Part shown: positions 23,885-32,088 of the stretch, piece by piece
Layout of the letters: every line of letters begins with the position of its first letter
Numbering within the stretch: the stretch's first letter is position 1
Assembly: GCA_002348185.1 (NCBI GenBank)
Contig: DDYW01000184.1
Location: forward strand, 1-36,820
DNA length: 36,820 nucleotides
From: Candidatus Hydrogenedentes bacterium UBA2224
Lineage (GTDB): Bacteria; Hydrogenedentota; Hydrogenedentia; Hydrogenedentales; SLHB01
Direction: 5' to 3'
The notes under the pieces: generated by a model
Told to the model about the DNA's origin: nothing
What the model saw: only the letters and a program-made list of their open reading frames with translations
Database searches by the model: none
Position numbers and translations under genes: made by a program

Positions 23885-24847
23885 TCAGTCCGGCGCCGTC
23901 TCGGCGGAAACCGCGGTCTCTTCTACCGGTATCAGTTTGTCCAGACCGGTGATGGTGTATTCGCCGATCACGGCGTTGCCCTCGACGCGGCTCGCCCCCG
24001 CAAGCGTTGCCCCCTTGGCCTCCAAGGCCTTTTTGCCCTCGTTGACGCCCATGTCGACAACGAATTGCACGCTGCCGGGAAGTCCGGCTTCCGCGTCCGG
24101 CCGGCACTCGATGTGAAGCCTCACAAGCGTCTCGCTGGTCCCGGTGAAATCGGCGAACAGACGTATCCACGACACGTTCGCCAGCATCCCCACATAGAAG
24201 TCCGGGTTGTTCTCCCCGTTGGAGACCTTCAGCAGTTCCAGCGCCGACAGCACGGTGAACGCCCCGCCGTCACGGTTGTCGAGGGCGACCTCGAGCGCAT
24301 GGCCGCCTTCCAGGGCCAACGGCTCGGCCGCTGGCTCGCCGGCCCAATGCATCTGGGTAAGCTCAAGCGTATGCGGATCAACGGGAACCTCGCCCCGCAA
24401 CGTCAGGATCCCGCGCTTCTCCGCCACCATGCCCTCGCGAGACCATCGGATCGCGGGCAGCGACCGTGAGGGGTTCGCCTCGTTGACCGCGTCGCGAATG
24501 ACCGGGCCGAGACGCTGCTCGTTTACGAACGTGGTTACCGCGATGGATTGCGTCTGAAGGTTCGGGGCCAGGAACACCGCGGCTTCGTGGGGCAACAGCC
24601 GCTTCACCACCCAGGGGCTCGGCCGCTGCTTTTCCGGCAGGGCCGCCTGGAGAAACGCCATCAGGGCCTCCTGCCCCCTGCCGGGCCATACGGCAATCTG
24701 CACCCGCGTGTCGGGGAGCACGTAAGGAGCATGCGAAAACTCCGGGCTCCTGAACACGCAGTATGTGCGGTCCGCCTTCACCACGGCGATCACGCCAATC
24801 ACCACCAGCAGGGCCACTATCGCCACCACTACCCAGCGCTTCTTCAA
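23885..24847 (-). CDS. Signal-anchored protein of unknown function
   Basis: I do not recognise this 320-residue protein. Residues 4-24 (RWVVVAIVALLVVIGVIAVV) are a signal-anchor, leaving about 295 residues outside the cytoplasm. The soluble part is alpha/beta-like with no repeats, lipobox or obvious catalytic motif. It has only two cysteines that stand out, C30 and one in LHIECRPDAEAG. The start is TTG at 24847, after gagggag. The gene has its own promoter candidate (24909-24937) and stands behind the terminator of the six-hairpin gene, so it is likely monocistronic. Confidence 0.65.
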   Translation of the reverse strand: MKKRWVVVAIVALLVVIGVIAVVKADRTYCVFRSPEFSHAPYVLPDTRVQIAVWPGRGQEALMAFLQAALPEKQRPSPWVVKRLLPHEAAVFLAPNLQTQSIAVTTFVNEQRLGPVIRDAVNEANPSRSLPAIRWSREGMVAEKRGILTLRGEVPVDPHTLELTQMHWAGEPAAEPLALEGGHALEVALDNRDGGAFTVLSALELLKVSNGENNPDFYVGMLANVSWIRLFADFTGTSETLVRLHIECRPDAEAGLPGSVQFVVDMGVNEGKKALEAKGATLAGASRVEGNAVIGEYTITGLDKLIPVEETAVSAETAPD

Positions 24848-24908
24848 GATTCGTTACTCCCTCTCGTGTCTGTGCTAACGCACGCTCTCGGCAAGCAGTT
24901 GACCCCGG

Positions 24909-24937
24909 ATCGTATGCGCCCGGGCCGGACAAGTCAA
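24909..24937 (-). promoter_or_regulatory. Candidate promoter for the anchored protein gene
   Basis: On the minus strand TTGACT (24937-24932) is followed after 17 bp by TACGAT (24914-24909). The start near 24902 gives a leader of about 54 nt to the TTG start at 24847. Confidence 0.52.
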
Positions 24938-24959
24938 ACGGACGGGCGCCGCCGGGCAC

Positions 24960-24991
24960 AAAAAAGGCCGGCGGGCGCGTGGCCGCCGGCC
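24960..24991 (-). terminator. Intrinsic terminator after the six-hairpin gene
   Basis: On the minus strand a 9-bp perfect GC stem (24983-24991 with 24966-24974, 8-nt loop) is followed by six T residues (24965-24960). It begins about 19 bp after the stop of the gene that ends at 25011. Confidence 0.85.
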
Positions 24992-25010
24992 TGCAGATTC
25001 GGACGGGAAC

Positions 25011-26069
25011 TCAACGTACCGCGGCGCGGGGAATGTCGATAAAGGTCGAGCCCATCAACACCTTCGTGCGTTTCGGGCCCGTGTGGGCATGCTTGATGCT
25101 CGCGAGGGCGCGGATGTAATGCGCATGGTCGACGGCGAGCCCGCGGGTCTGCACCTTTTCCTTCATCGATTCAAACGCCTGCAGGGCAATGTCCTTCCGG
25201 CCGACCCGCTGCGCCGCCACCACCCACCAGTACAGATGGTCAGGGGGCAGATCCGCAAACACCGGGAACCGTTCGTAGGTGGCCAGCACGGTGTCCTGGC
25301 GCTGATGCCATTCCGCCGGACCCAGGGCCACCACGTACAGATTCGCCAAGCCCGCCGGGTAGAACTCGCCGGTGTCCTCGACCGTGACCGCCGCGTCGCC
25401 GGCCTTGGCCCAGGCGTACAGCCCGTCGTCGCCGCGCAACTGTTCAAAGGCCTTTTTCATGTCGCGCCGCGCGTAATACACCTCGTGAACCCAACCGTAA
25501 TTGCGGAGAAGATGGGCAATCTGCCGCGAATGCCACAGCGCCTCAAAGACCTCCGCGTTGTCCATCACGTACTTGTAGGGCGAATCGGGCTTGGCAAACG
25601 TCAACCCGTCCACATCGAGCGTCGCGAGCATCGCCTTGTGCGCCCCGAATATCTTGCCGGTTTCGCGCATCACGAAGCGGTGGTCGTGCGTCAGCATCCG
25701 GCGCATATTCACGCACATCAGGAAAGTCGCCGCATACGAATCGGTCGCGTTGTATTCCCCCGTGGACGTGTAGTTGCCCGCGGTTCCCGCGTAATCATGA
25801 ATGACGCCGCGGAGATCCATGTGCTTGAAGTACCAGTCCGTCCACTGGATTCCGCCTTCCAGATACTTCTTGTCATCCGTAATCTGGTACGCTTCAAAGA
25901 GGCCCAGGGCGGCGTAATTGCCGAAATACGGGGAGATCGTAATCTGGTCACCCGATTGGGTATGGACGATCGCACCGTCAGCAAGCTGCTTGGACAAGAT
26001 GGCGTCCGCGTGTTCGCGGATTTCAGCGTCCGGTGCCATCGCGACCAGTAACATCAGTAAGACTTGCAT
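25011..26069 (-). CDS. Exported protein, probable six-hairpin (alpha/alpha) fold
   Basis: The 352-residue product starts with a short hydrophobic signal (MQVLLMLLVAMAP). It is almost wholly helical with aromatic-rich helix pairs such as YFGNYAALGLFEAYQITDDKKYLEGGIQWTDWYF. It also has DSYAATFLMCVNMRRM, LWHSRQIAHLL and EFYPAGLANLYVVALGP. This layout recalls (alpha/alpha)6-toroid glycan-active enzymes such as GH88/GH105 hydrolases, lyases or epimerases. The specific family is not assignable from motifs, and catalytic residues cannot be named. ATG at 26069 has a perfect aaggag. The glgC gene ends 160 bp upstream; a terminator follows. A glycan-degrading role would match the window. Confidence 0.68.
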   Translation of the reverse strand: MQVLLMLLVAMAPDAEIREHADAILSKQLADGAIVHTQSGDQITISPYFGNYAALGLFEAYQITDDKKYLEGGIQWTDWYFKHMDLRGVIHDYAGTAGNYTSTGEYNATDSYAATFLMCVNMRRMLTHDHRFVMRETGKIFGAHKAMLATLDVDGLTFAKPDSPYKYVMDNAEVFEALWHSRQIAHLLRNYGWVHEVYYARRDMKKAFEQLRGDDGLYAWAKAGDAAVTVEDTGEFYPAGLANLYVVALGPAEWHQRQDTVLATYERFPVFADLPPDHLYWWVVAAQRVGRKDIALQAFESMKEKVQTRGLAVDHAHYIRALASIKHAHTGPKRTKVLMGSTFIDIPRAAVR

Positions 26070-26229
26070 CGTTTGCTCCTTCCCGTCCTTCGCAAAACAT
26101 ACACCACCACGGCCGTATAATGCCTCCGGGCGGGCAAAAGTTCCTTGCGCATCCAACCGGAACCGTCTCTCGCGTCGGAGCGCTCCGCGGCGGCCGACCG
26201 GAGCGTTCAATCAATTGACCAGCAAAGAC

Positions 26230-27495
26230 TTATGGAAGGGAGACCCCGGGGATCCCAAGTTCCGAGGGCGCCATAAAGTCTTGCGGTTCAACGACTACCA
26301 CTCCGCGCGGGGTCACCCGGAACCTCCGCGCGTCCTCCTCGTAATCATAGCCAACTACCGTGTCTTCAGGGATTTGCGCCCCCGTGTCGATGATTGCCTT
26401 GCGAATGCGCGCCCGCCGACCTATCGATACTTCCGGCATCAGGATGCTCTCCTCGACGTAGGAGTAGCTGTTGACGCGCACTTCCGGCGAGAGCACGCTC
26501 CGGCGCACCATCCCGCCGCTGATGATACACCCGGGACTCACGATCGAGTCCACCGCCACCCCAAACCGGATGCCCTCGTCGGCGAACACAAATTTGGCCG
26601 GCGGCGCCATCGGCGGCTTGGTTCGCACGGGCCATTCCTCGTCGTAGAGGTTGAACAGGGGGTCTACGGCGACGAAATCCATGTTGGCTTCCCAGAACGA
26701 GTCGAGCGTGCCCACATCGCGCCAGTACTTGGCCTCTTTGCGGTTCTCGTCAACGAACGGGTAGACAAAGACCGGGTCGGTTTCGATCAGGCGGGGGATG
26801 ATGTCCTTCCCGAAATCGTGCGAACTCATGCGCTCGGCATCGTCATAGCAGGCGCGGATCAGCGTGTCCTTGTCAAACACGTAGACGCCCATCGAGGCCA
26901 TGGCCGTGTTGGGATTGTGCGGCGAAGGCTTGGGGCGCTCGGGCTTCTCCTGGAATCCCGTCACCTGGTTGTTGGCGTCCATTTCGAGGATGCCGAACCG
27001 GTGCGCTTCGTTCAAGGGAACCTCCAGCGCGGCCAGGGTGACCGCCGCGCCTTTGGCCCGGTGGTACTTCACCATCTTCTGATAGTCCATCTTATAAATA
27101 TGGTCCCCCGAGAGAACCATCACTTCCCGGCTCTCGATGGGCTGAATCGAATACAGATTCTGGTAGATGGCGTCCGCGGTGCCCAGATACCAGTTGTCGC
27201 CCGTGCGTTTCTGGGCCGGGATGACCTCGATGAATTCGCCCCATTCCGGATAGGACAGATTCCAGGCCGCGTGAATGTGGCGGATCAGGGACAGCGATTT
27301 GTACTGAACCAGCACCAGAATCTTGCGAATCTGGCTATTGATGCAGTTGGACAGGGTAAAATCGATGATGCGGTACATCCCGCCGAAATGCACCGCGGGC
27401 TTGGCCTCGTTGCGCGTTAGGGGATACAGACGTTCGCCCGCGCCGCCCGCCAGCACCACCGCGAGCACGTCCCTCATGCCGTGCCGGTCATCCAT
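26230..27495 (-). CDS. glgC: Glucose-1-phosphate adenylyltransferase GlgC
   Basis: GlgC makes ADP-glucose from ATP and glucose-1-phosphate, the committed step of bacterial glycogen synthesis. The 421-residue protein shows GGAGERLYPLTRNEAKPAV near residue 15, then RIIDFTLSNCINS and WYLGTADAIYQN. It also has VLSGDHIYKMDY, FQEKP, and a C-terminal left-handed beta-helix (SPGCIISGGMVRRSVLS...IGRRARIRKAIID). The order and length are typical of the family, including the usual site of allosteric control. ATG at 27495 has ggaggcgggag upstream and overlaps the cyclase gene by 8 bp, so they are in one operon. No glycogen synthase gene is in the window. Confidence 0.93.
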   Translation of the reverse strand: MDDRHGMRDVLAVVLAGGAGERLYPLTRNEAKPAVHFGGMYRIIDFTLSNCINSQIRKILVLVQYKSLSLIRHIHAAWNLSYPEWGEFIEVIPAQKRTGDNWYLGTADAIYQNLYSIQPIESREVMVLSGDHIYKMDYQKMVKYHRAKGAAVTLAALEVPLNEAHRFGILEMDANNQVTGFQEKPERPKPSPHNPNTAMASMGVYVFDKDTLIRACYDDAERMSSHDFGKDIIPRLIETDPVFVYPFVDENRKEAKYWRDVGTLDSFWEANMDFVAVDPLFNLYDEEWPVRTKPPMAPPAKFVFADEGIRFGVAVDSIVSPGCIISGGMVRRSVLSPEVRVNSYSYVEESILMPEVSIGRRARIRKAIIDTGAQIPEDTVVGYDYEEDARRFRVTPRGVVVVEPQDFMAPSELGIPGVSLP

Positions 27496-28153
27496 CTCCC
27501 GCCTCCATTCTGATAAACGCCCTGCAGGGCGCGCCGTCACCATGCCGGACCGCCAACGGCAACACCACAAATTCGCAGGCCCCGGCCCGGGCGTTGCGCA
27601 GGTCCAGGCCCTCTACGATGAGCACGCCGGCCTCCAGAAGCAGGCGATGGACCGTTTCGCAGCCCTCCCCTTCCGGGGCGATGGAGATATAGTCTATCCC
27701 GATCAATTGTACCCGCTCGTCGACCAGGCGCGCCGCGGCTTCGGGCGACAGCGCCACGAAGCCCGGTTCAAACTGCCGTCTCCCGGCCAGCATACCGTTT
27801 GCCGTCTTCAACAACAACCGCGCGGGCAGGGGAGCATCCCCGAGGTCCGACGGGCCGAGTGCCGGGCCCGGGGCCGTCACTTCGAGCACGCACGCAGGCC
27901 CGAAGAACACCGAGGGGTCCACTTCGTCGACCCGCGCGCCGTCCGGGAAGACATGATAAGGCGCATCCACATGGGTCCCGGAATGGGTGGTCAGGCCGAG
28001 CCACGAGACGTTGCTCCCCGCCCCCTCCGAGAGCGACGATACCGCCCGCGTCTCAAACGGGGGGTCTCCCGGCCAGCAGACCATGCCCTCGAACAACGGC
28101 ATGGAGACATCCACCCACCGCGTTTCCGGACCGACACGGACTCCCCTTGCCAA
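27488..28153 (-). CDS. Cyclase-family (kynurenine formamidase-like) metal hydrolase
   Basis: The 221-residue protein belongs to the cyclase family (DUF/Pfam cyclase, which includes KynB arylformamidase). The metal motif HSGTHVDAPYH spans residues 57-67, with VDVSMPLFEGM and VCWPGDPPFE before it. VDYxSI-like GIDYISIAPEGE and VEGLDLRNARAGACEFVVLPL complete the pattern. Relatives hydrolyse amides or lactone-like rings; the substrate is not predictable. I use TTG at 28153, as aggagga lies 6 bp upstream and a longer frame starts with non-family residues. A TATAAT box is at 28194-28199. It overlaps glgC by 8 bp, an odd pairing. Confidence 0.85.
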   Translation of the reverse strand: MARGVRVGPETRWVDVSMPLFEGMVCWPGDPPFETRAVSSLSEGAGSNVSWLGLTTHSGTHVDAPYHVFPDGARVDEVDPSVFFGPACVLEVTAPGPALGPSDLGDAPLPARLLLKTANGMLAGRRQFEPGFVALSPEAAARLVDERVQLIGIDYISIAPEGEGCETVHRLLLEAGVLIVEGLDLRNARAGACEFVVLPLAVRHGDGAPCRAFIRMEAGDG

Positions 28154-28375
28154 GCATGCTCCTCCTGCCGTTCTGGCATCCGTAACCCATGGAATTATAC
28201 CGCATGTGAACCGCCGCAGCCGAATGGGCGCCCGGACGCGCGGCGCCCGGGCGGCGTCCCGGCCCATGGCCTGTGCCAGTTGATAGCCGGGCGTGCGCGC
28301 GCTATGCTGCCTGCCGATTGCCGGTTCGGCTTCAGGCGTGCTCCTGTATCGTCAATCAGGCGGAGGATCTGCCCC
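28154..28375. other. Divergent intergenic region (glgC unit / nucleotidyltransferase)
   Basis: A 222-bp gap between the divergent cyclase and nucleotidyltransferase genes. It holds the TATAAT for the minus unit. For the plus gene the best pair is TTGATA (28280-28285) and TATGCT (28301-28306), but with a 15-bp spacer. No coding potential is seen. Confidence 0.5.
28194..28199 (-). promoter_or_regulatory. Perfect TATAAT -10 box for the cyclase-glgC operon
   Basis: On the minus strand TATAAT lies 41 bp before the TTG start at 28153. No good -35 box is at 16-18 bp, so an activator-dependent promoter is possible. Confidence 0.42.
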
Positions 28376-29332
28376 GTGAATCAAGACCGTCCCCGTTTTT
28401 CTCAAGAGATTGTCGGCGTTACGCTCGCGGCCGGCAAAGGCTCTCGCATGTTGAGCCTGCAGACCCTGCTTCCCAAACCCGTCCTGCCCGTGCTCGACAA
28501 GCCCATTGTCTACCACCAGCTCGAGGCGATGGTGCGGCTGGGCATCCGCAAGGCCATCGTCGTGGTCGGACACCGCGGGTACGAAGTGGTCCGCCAGATC
28601 GAGCGCCAGCCGCCCCTCGGCATCGAGATCGACTACGTGGCCCAGGAGAGCAATCTCGGCATCGCCCACTGTGTCGGATGCCTGGAAAGCGCCATCGCGG
28701 GCCCGTTTCTGCTGTTCCTGGGCGACATCTACTTCCACGCCCCCAGGCTGGACGGCATGCTCACCGTGTTCCGCGAACACCAGGCCGATGCGGTTCTGGG
28801 CGCCATCACTGAGCAGGACACCGCCGCCATTTCCCGGAATTACTGCATCGTGACCGACGAGCACGGCCTTGCCCGGCAGGTCATCGAAAAGCCCCGCTTC
28901 CCCAAGAGCAGGCTCAAGGGCGTGGGCATCTACCTGTTCACGCCGGTTGTCTTTGACGCCATCCGCCGGACTTCCCGCACAGCCATGCGTGATGAATACG
29001 AAATCACCGACAGCATCCAGATTCTCATCGATCTCGGCTACGATGTCCGCACGTGCACCGACATCGTTCACGATCTCAACCTTACCTACCCTCGCGATCT
29101 GCTCGAACTGAATCTCTGGGCCCTGAACCATGACGGTCTCGACCACTACATCTCCGACACCGCCCGCATCGGGCCGGGCGCCGTCATCGAGCATTCTGTC
29201 GTTGGCGCCGGCGCGGTCGTCGGGGCGGGGGCGGTCCTGAAGAATGCCGTGGTCTTCGCGGGCGCGACCGTGCCTCCCGGCCGCCGGCTGGAAGACGTGC
29301 TCGTCACCGAGTCTGAGATCTGCCGTCCGTGA
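28376..29332 (+). CDS. Sugar-phosphate nucleotidyltransferase with hexapeptide tail
   Basis: The 318-residue enzyme is a bacterial NTP-transferase that activates a sugar-1-phosphate to an NDP-sugar. It has LAAGKGSRMLSLQTLLPKPVLPVLDKPIV (residues 17-45; the usual Arg-Leu after GxGTR is replaced by Met-Leu). It also has VVGHRGYEVV, FLGDIYFHAP with the metal-binding Asp, and DEYEITDSIQ. A short left-handed beta-helix of hexapeptide repeats ends it (IGPGAVIEHSVVGAGAVVGAG). The design resembles glucose-1-phosphate uridylyl/thymidylyltransferases; the nucleotide used is uncertain. GTG at 28376 follows ggaggat. It is divergent from the glgC unit, so two sugar-nucleotide enzymes sit back to back. Confidence 0.87.
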   Translation: MNQDRPRFSQEIVGVTLAAGKGSRMLSLQTLLPKPVLPVLDKPIVYHQLEAMVRLGIRKAIVVVGHRGYEVVRQIERQPPLGIEIDYVAQESNLGIAHCVGCLESAIAGPFLLFLGDIYFHAPRLDGMLTVFREHQADAVLGAITEQDTAAISRNYCIVTDEHGLARQVIEKPRFPKSRLKGVGIYLFTPVVFDAIRRTSRTAMRDEYEITDSIQILIDLGYDVRTCTDIVHDLNLTYPRDLLELNLWALNHDGLDHYISDTARIGPGAVIEHSVVGAGAVVGAGAVLKNAVVFAGATVPPGRRLEDVLVTESEICRP

Positions 29333-29411
29333 GAGGGGGAGAACGGGAACCAGTCACCACTTCAGGGCGCCGCTGTGGGCCTGCCCGCGGGGCCAGGGGA
29401 ACGTGCCGGCC

Positions 29412-30272
29412 CTACGCTTTTCCGCCGCGTTCCGCGCCGTAGATCTTCTGCATGCACTCGGGGCACAGGCCATGGCTGAAATCGGCTTCGGAGTGTTCGC
29501 GCACGTAAGTCTCGAGCCCGGTCCAGGATCCTTCGTCGTCGCGAATGCGTCTGCATTCCGCGCAGATGGGAATGAGTCCCTGGAGAGTCTTGATGCCTTT
29601 GAGCGCATTCTTCAATTCGGCGATCAGCTCTTCGCGCTCGAGTTCGGTGCGCTTTCTCGAACAGAGATATCCCACCACCGTGCCGAACATCCGCAGCAAT
29701 TCGCACTGGTTGCGGGTCATGGCAACGTCGCGCAGCAGATTGTCCGCGCTCACGTGCCCGATCACTTTTTCGCCGTCCCAGAGCGCGGCGAAGAGCTGGG
29801 GCGCGGTGACCTCCGACTTCCCATCCGGAGAGGGGAACGTGGCACGCTCGACCAGCACGAAGGCGTCCTTTGCCAGGAGGATGCGACCTTCGGGGCTTTC
29901 GGGGGCGATGCGGGCCCGGAGATGCCGTTCATCGCGAAGAAGCCCGTTCTCATCGACGCCCCACGTGCCGCGGATAAGCTCCGCCTCGTCTGCCAGGAGC
30001 CAAATGCCGACCCGGTCAAATCCGAGAGCCGTGCGGCCCCATTCCACGGCGCGGCAGCAGATATCGTCCACCGACTGCGCCGTGGACAGTTCGCTCGTCA
30101 GGCTCACGAGCGATGACAACTGCTCCGTGAACCGGCGTTCGTTTTCCTCGCGTGTGCGAAGGAGCCGCTGGGCGTGTTCCAGTTCGCGCCGGGCCTTTTC
30201 AAGGTCGCGCACCTGTTGCCGCAGTTCCCCCAACTCGGGCGGTTCTGGCGAGGCGATGTCGGTCTCTTCCAT
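29412..30272 (-). CDS. Cytoplasmic coiled-coil/GAF protein with C-terminal Cys4 module
   Basis: The 286-residue protein has a coiled coil (about 13-55), a GAF domain (about 58-205, SLTSELSTAQSVDDICCRAVEWGRTALGFDRVGIWLL) and a C-terminal module with ICAECRRIRDDEGSW and HSEADFSHGLCPECMQKIYG. The module has two CxxC pairs (237/240 and 270/273) likely to bind Zn or be redox-active. It is known as an accessory tail of PAS/GAF signalling proteins. No kinase, GGDEF, HD-GYP or DNA-binding domain follows, and there is no TM. It is probably a soluble sensor or adaptor whose output partner is elsewhere. The ligand is unknown. Confidence 0.82.
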   Translation of the reverse strand: MEETDIASPEPPELGELRQQVRDLEKARRELEHAQRLLRTREENERRFTEQLSSLVSLTSELSTAQSVDDICCRAVEWGRTALGFDRVGIWLLADEAELIRGTWGVDENGLLRDERHLRARIAPESPEGRILLAKDAFVLVERATFPSPDGKSEVTAPQLFAALWDGEKVIGHVSADNLLRDVAMTRNQCELLRMFGTVVGYLCSRKRTELEREELIAELKNALKGIKTLQGLIPICAECRRIRDDEGSWTGLETYVREHSEADFSHGLCPECMQKIYGAERGGKA

Positions 30273-30317
30273 GGTTCCAACACAGCTCCGGCCTGATTCG
30301 TCAATATCCCCCAGGGG

Positions 30318-30326
30318 ATTCTACCA
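30318..30326 (-). promoter_or_regulatory. Extended -10 promoter for the GAF gene
   Basis: On the minus strand TGG-TAGAAT (30326-30318) matches an extended -10 box (TGnTATAAT). No -35 box is evident. The start would be near 30311, giving a leader of about 39 nt to the ATG at 30272. Confidence 0.4.
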
Positions 30327-30414
30327 CATTACTGGACACCACGGTGCGAATAAATAAATCTGGGAATACTTGAAAAAAGGCAAGAGTCTGGCTTTCGGCG
30401 GGAAAAATCCCTGG

Positions 30415-31368
30415 TCAATCGCCGGTTTGCGCCCTTGAGGATGGCTCGTTGCGAACCCGTAGTCCGGCAGCACGGAGGCGTTCGCACCACCGTTCCACAA
30501 GGTCGGCATTGGGGCGTGCGGCGGGGGCGCGGGAGGCCGGATTCACGCCAAAGCGCTGCACCTTGCTTTCGCTGAGCGGGTTGCAGGCCATGAGTTCGAC
30601 CCCGGCCAGGTTGGGCAGAGAAGTCGCCAGCGTTTCGATGCCCGCCACGAAATCTTCGCATTCGTTGCAGCCCGGAATGATGGGCGACCGCAGAATGACC
30701 GCGGCGCCGTGGTCGTGCAACATACGGAGGTTCTGATGGATGCGCCTGAAGGACACGCCGGTAAACGCGAGGTGCTTTTCGGGGTCCGTTTCCTTGATGT
30801 CGAACAAGAACAAATCCACGAGCGGCATCATGGCCTCGAATACGGCGGCCTCGGCATAGCCGCAGGTCTGCACCACCGTATGAATGCCGTGGTTCCGGGC
30901 CGCGTGCAATAAGCCCATGGCAAAATCCACCTGAAACGTGGGTTCTCCGCCCGATAGCGTCATCCCCCCGCCGGACGTCTCGTAAAACGGCGCGTCACGC
31001 AGCACCTCGTTCATCACTTCGTCTACGGAAACCCGCCGTCCAACGAATTCCAGCGCCTGGGCGTAGCAGTGCTCGGTGCACTTTCCGCAGACCGCGCATT
31101 TGGAACGGTCCAGGGTGTGCACGGTCCCGTCCATGCCGTGCGCGCCCCGCGGGCAGACGCGAGAGCAATACCCGCAACCGATACACAGCCGCGGGTCAAA
31201 CGCGAGACTGGGCTCCGGCGAGATCGACTCGGGGTTGTGGCACCAGACACAGCGCAGCGGACATCCCTTCATGAAAACCGTGGTACGGATACCGGGGCCG
31301 TCGTGAATGGAGAACCGCTGAATCTCGAATATGTTCCCCCGGAGTTCCGGGGGGCCGGTATCGGGCAT
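30415..31368 (-). CDS. Glycyl-radical enzyme activating protein (radical SAM)
   Basis: This 317-residue radical-SAM enzyme should generate a glycyl radical on a partner enzyme under anoxia. It has IQRFSIHDGPGIRTTVFMKGCPLRCVWC with the CxxxCxxC cluster (Cys36, Cys40, Cys43). Two inserted ferredoxin-type clusters follow, CIGCGYCSRVCP (62-73) and CAVCGKCTEHC (91-101). GGMTLSGGEPTFQ completes the set. The ferredoxin insert is typical of activases for dehydratase- or decarboxylase-type glycyl radical enzymes rather than PflA. No glycyl radical enzyme is in the window, so the partner lies outside. ATG at 31368 has aggggat upstream. No promoter is obvious. Confidence 0.93.
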   Translation of the reverse strand: MPDTGPPELRGNIFEIQRFSIHDGPGIRTTVFMKGCPLRCVWCHNPESISPEPSLAFDPRLCIGCGYCSRVCPRGAHGMDGTVHTLDRSKCAVCGKCTEHCYAQALEFVGRRVSVDEVMNEVLRDAPFYETSGGGMTLSGGEPTFQVDFAMGLLHAARNHGIHTVVQTCGYAEAAVFEAMMPLVDLFLFDIKETDPEKHLAFTGVSFRRIHQNLRMLHDHGAAVILRSPIIPGCNECEDFVAGIETLATSLPNLAGVELMACNPLSESKVQRFGVNPASRAPAARPNADLVERWCERLRAAGLRVRNEPSSRAQTGD

Positions 31369-31664
31369 GTCAGCATCCCCTGCGCATGGTCTCGAGAGAT
31401 TGATGGTGTTGTCGCTTACTCTCCTGTATTGCCTTTCCGAAGTCAACCTCGCACTGGCCCGGGTACGCGGCGCGCCTCTGGGATCGCCGAGCGCCAGCTC
31501 GGCAATCTTGTTCCTTGAAGCGCAGGCGTCTCGCCTGCATTCGGGTCATACCCGGAAAGCCCGATAATGCAGGCGAGTCGCCCTGCGCTATAAGGAGATG
31601 AATCCCGCGGGACTTTTCGGTATCCTCTTGGGAAACTTGTATAGACCACGAGGCAGGAGGTGTC
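31369..31664. repeat. Intergenic region with REP-like palindromes
   Basis: The 296-bp gap between the divergent activase and ABM genes holds no gene I can support. It contains a palindrome gccgagc (31486-31492)/gctcggc (31497-31503). It also has the repeat 31507-31540, shared with 211-243. Its core gcaggcg/cgcctgc can form a hairpin. The segment at 31567-31589 is almost the reverse complement of 31519-31540, making a longer hairpin. Fluently arranged palindromes like this look like a mobile or REP-type element. Confidence 0.6.
31507..31540 (+). repeat. Dispersed repeat, copy B
   Basis: Bases 31507-31540 match 211-243 with one indel and few substitutions, ending agcgcaggcgtctcgcctgc. A near-inverted copy follows at 31567-31589. 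Confidence 0.6.
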
Positions 31665-31973
31665 ATGATTCACGTCATTGCGACCATCGATGTTCAGCCC
31701 GGCAAACGGGACGAGTTTCTGAAAATATTCAAGGCCAATGTCCCCAACGTGCTGGCTGATGAGGGGTGTCTCTTTTACGAACCCGCCATTGACGTGGAAG
31801 CCGACGCCGGCGCGCAGCCTCCGGTGCGCGACAATGTCGCCGTGGTCGTCGAGCAGTGGGCCAGCCTCGCGTCTCTCCATGCCCATCTGAGAAAGCCGCA
31901 CATGACCGCATATCGGGAGCAGGTCAAGGATCTGGTCCGGCACGTCGAGATGCGCGTGTTGCGGTCGGCGTAG
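31665..31973 (+). CDS. Antibiotic biosynthesis monooxygenase (ABM)-domain protein
   Basis: The 102-residue protein has the ferredoxin-like fold of the ABM/YgiN family: IHVIATIDVQPGKRDEFLKIFK, CLFYEPAIDV, and VVEQWASLASLHAHLRKPHM. ABM proteins are dimers and include quinol or haem mono-oxygenases, as well as many members with unknown substrates. The last part, EQVKDLVRHVEMRVL, is typical of the family. ATG at 31665 follows gcaggaggtg, an ideal RBS. It may start a transcript with the aldolase 115 bp downstream. The role in glycan or aromatic catabolism is speculative. Confidence 0.85.
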   Translation: MIHVIATIDVQPGKRDEFLKIFKANVPNVLADEGCLFYEPAIDVEADAGAQPPVRDNVAVVVEQWASLASLHAHLRKPHMTAYREQVKDLVRHVEMRVLRSA

Positions 31974-32088
31974 CGGAACGCGGCGCTCGCCTGTGGATGT
32001 GCGCTGACGGACGGCCGGTTGCCCGCAGGACGCGGGCGGGCCTGCTGCTCGCCGTCGCGCCGCCGCGGGAGAAGAGAAGGAACAGAGC

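Noticed and set aside
25918..27420. 500-codon plus-strand open frame
   Set aside because: It is antisense to glgC and the six-hairpin gene; the composition is that of a shadow frame.
28375..28376. Long frame from 27323 as the start of the nucleotidyltransferase
   Set aside because: The upstream part runs across the divergent cyclase and glgC genes; the family begins only after the GTG at 28376.
30361..30414. T-run near the activase end as a terminator
   Set aside because: Six A/T bases are present at 30372-30377, but no convincing stem precedes them on the minus strand.
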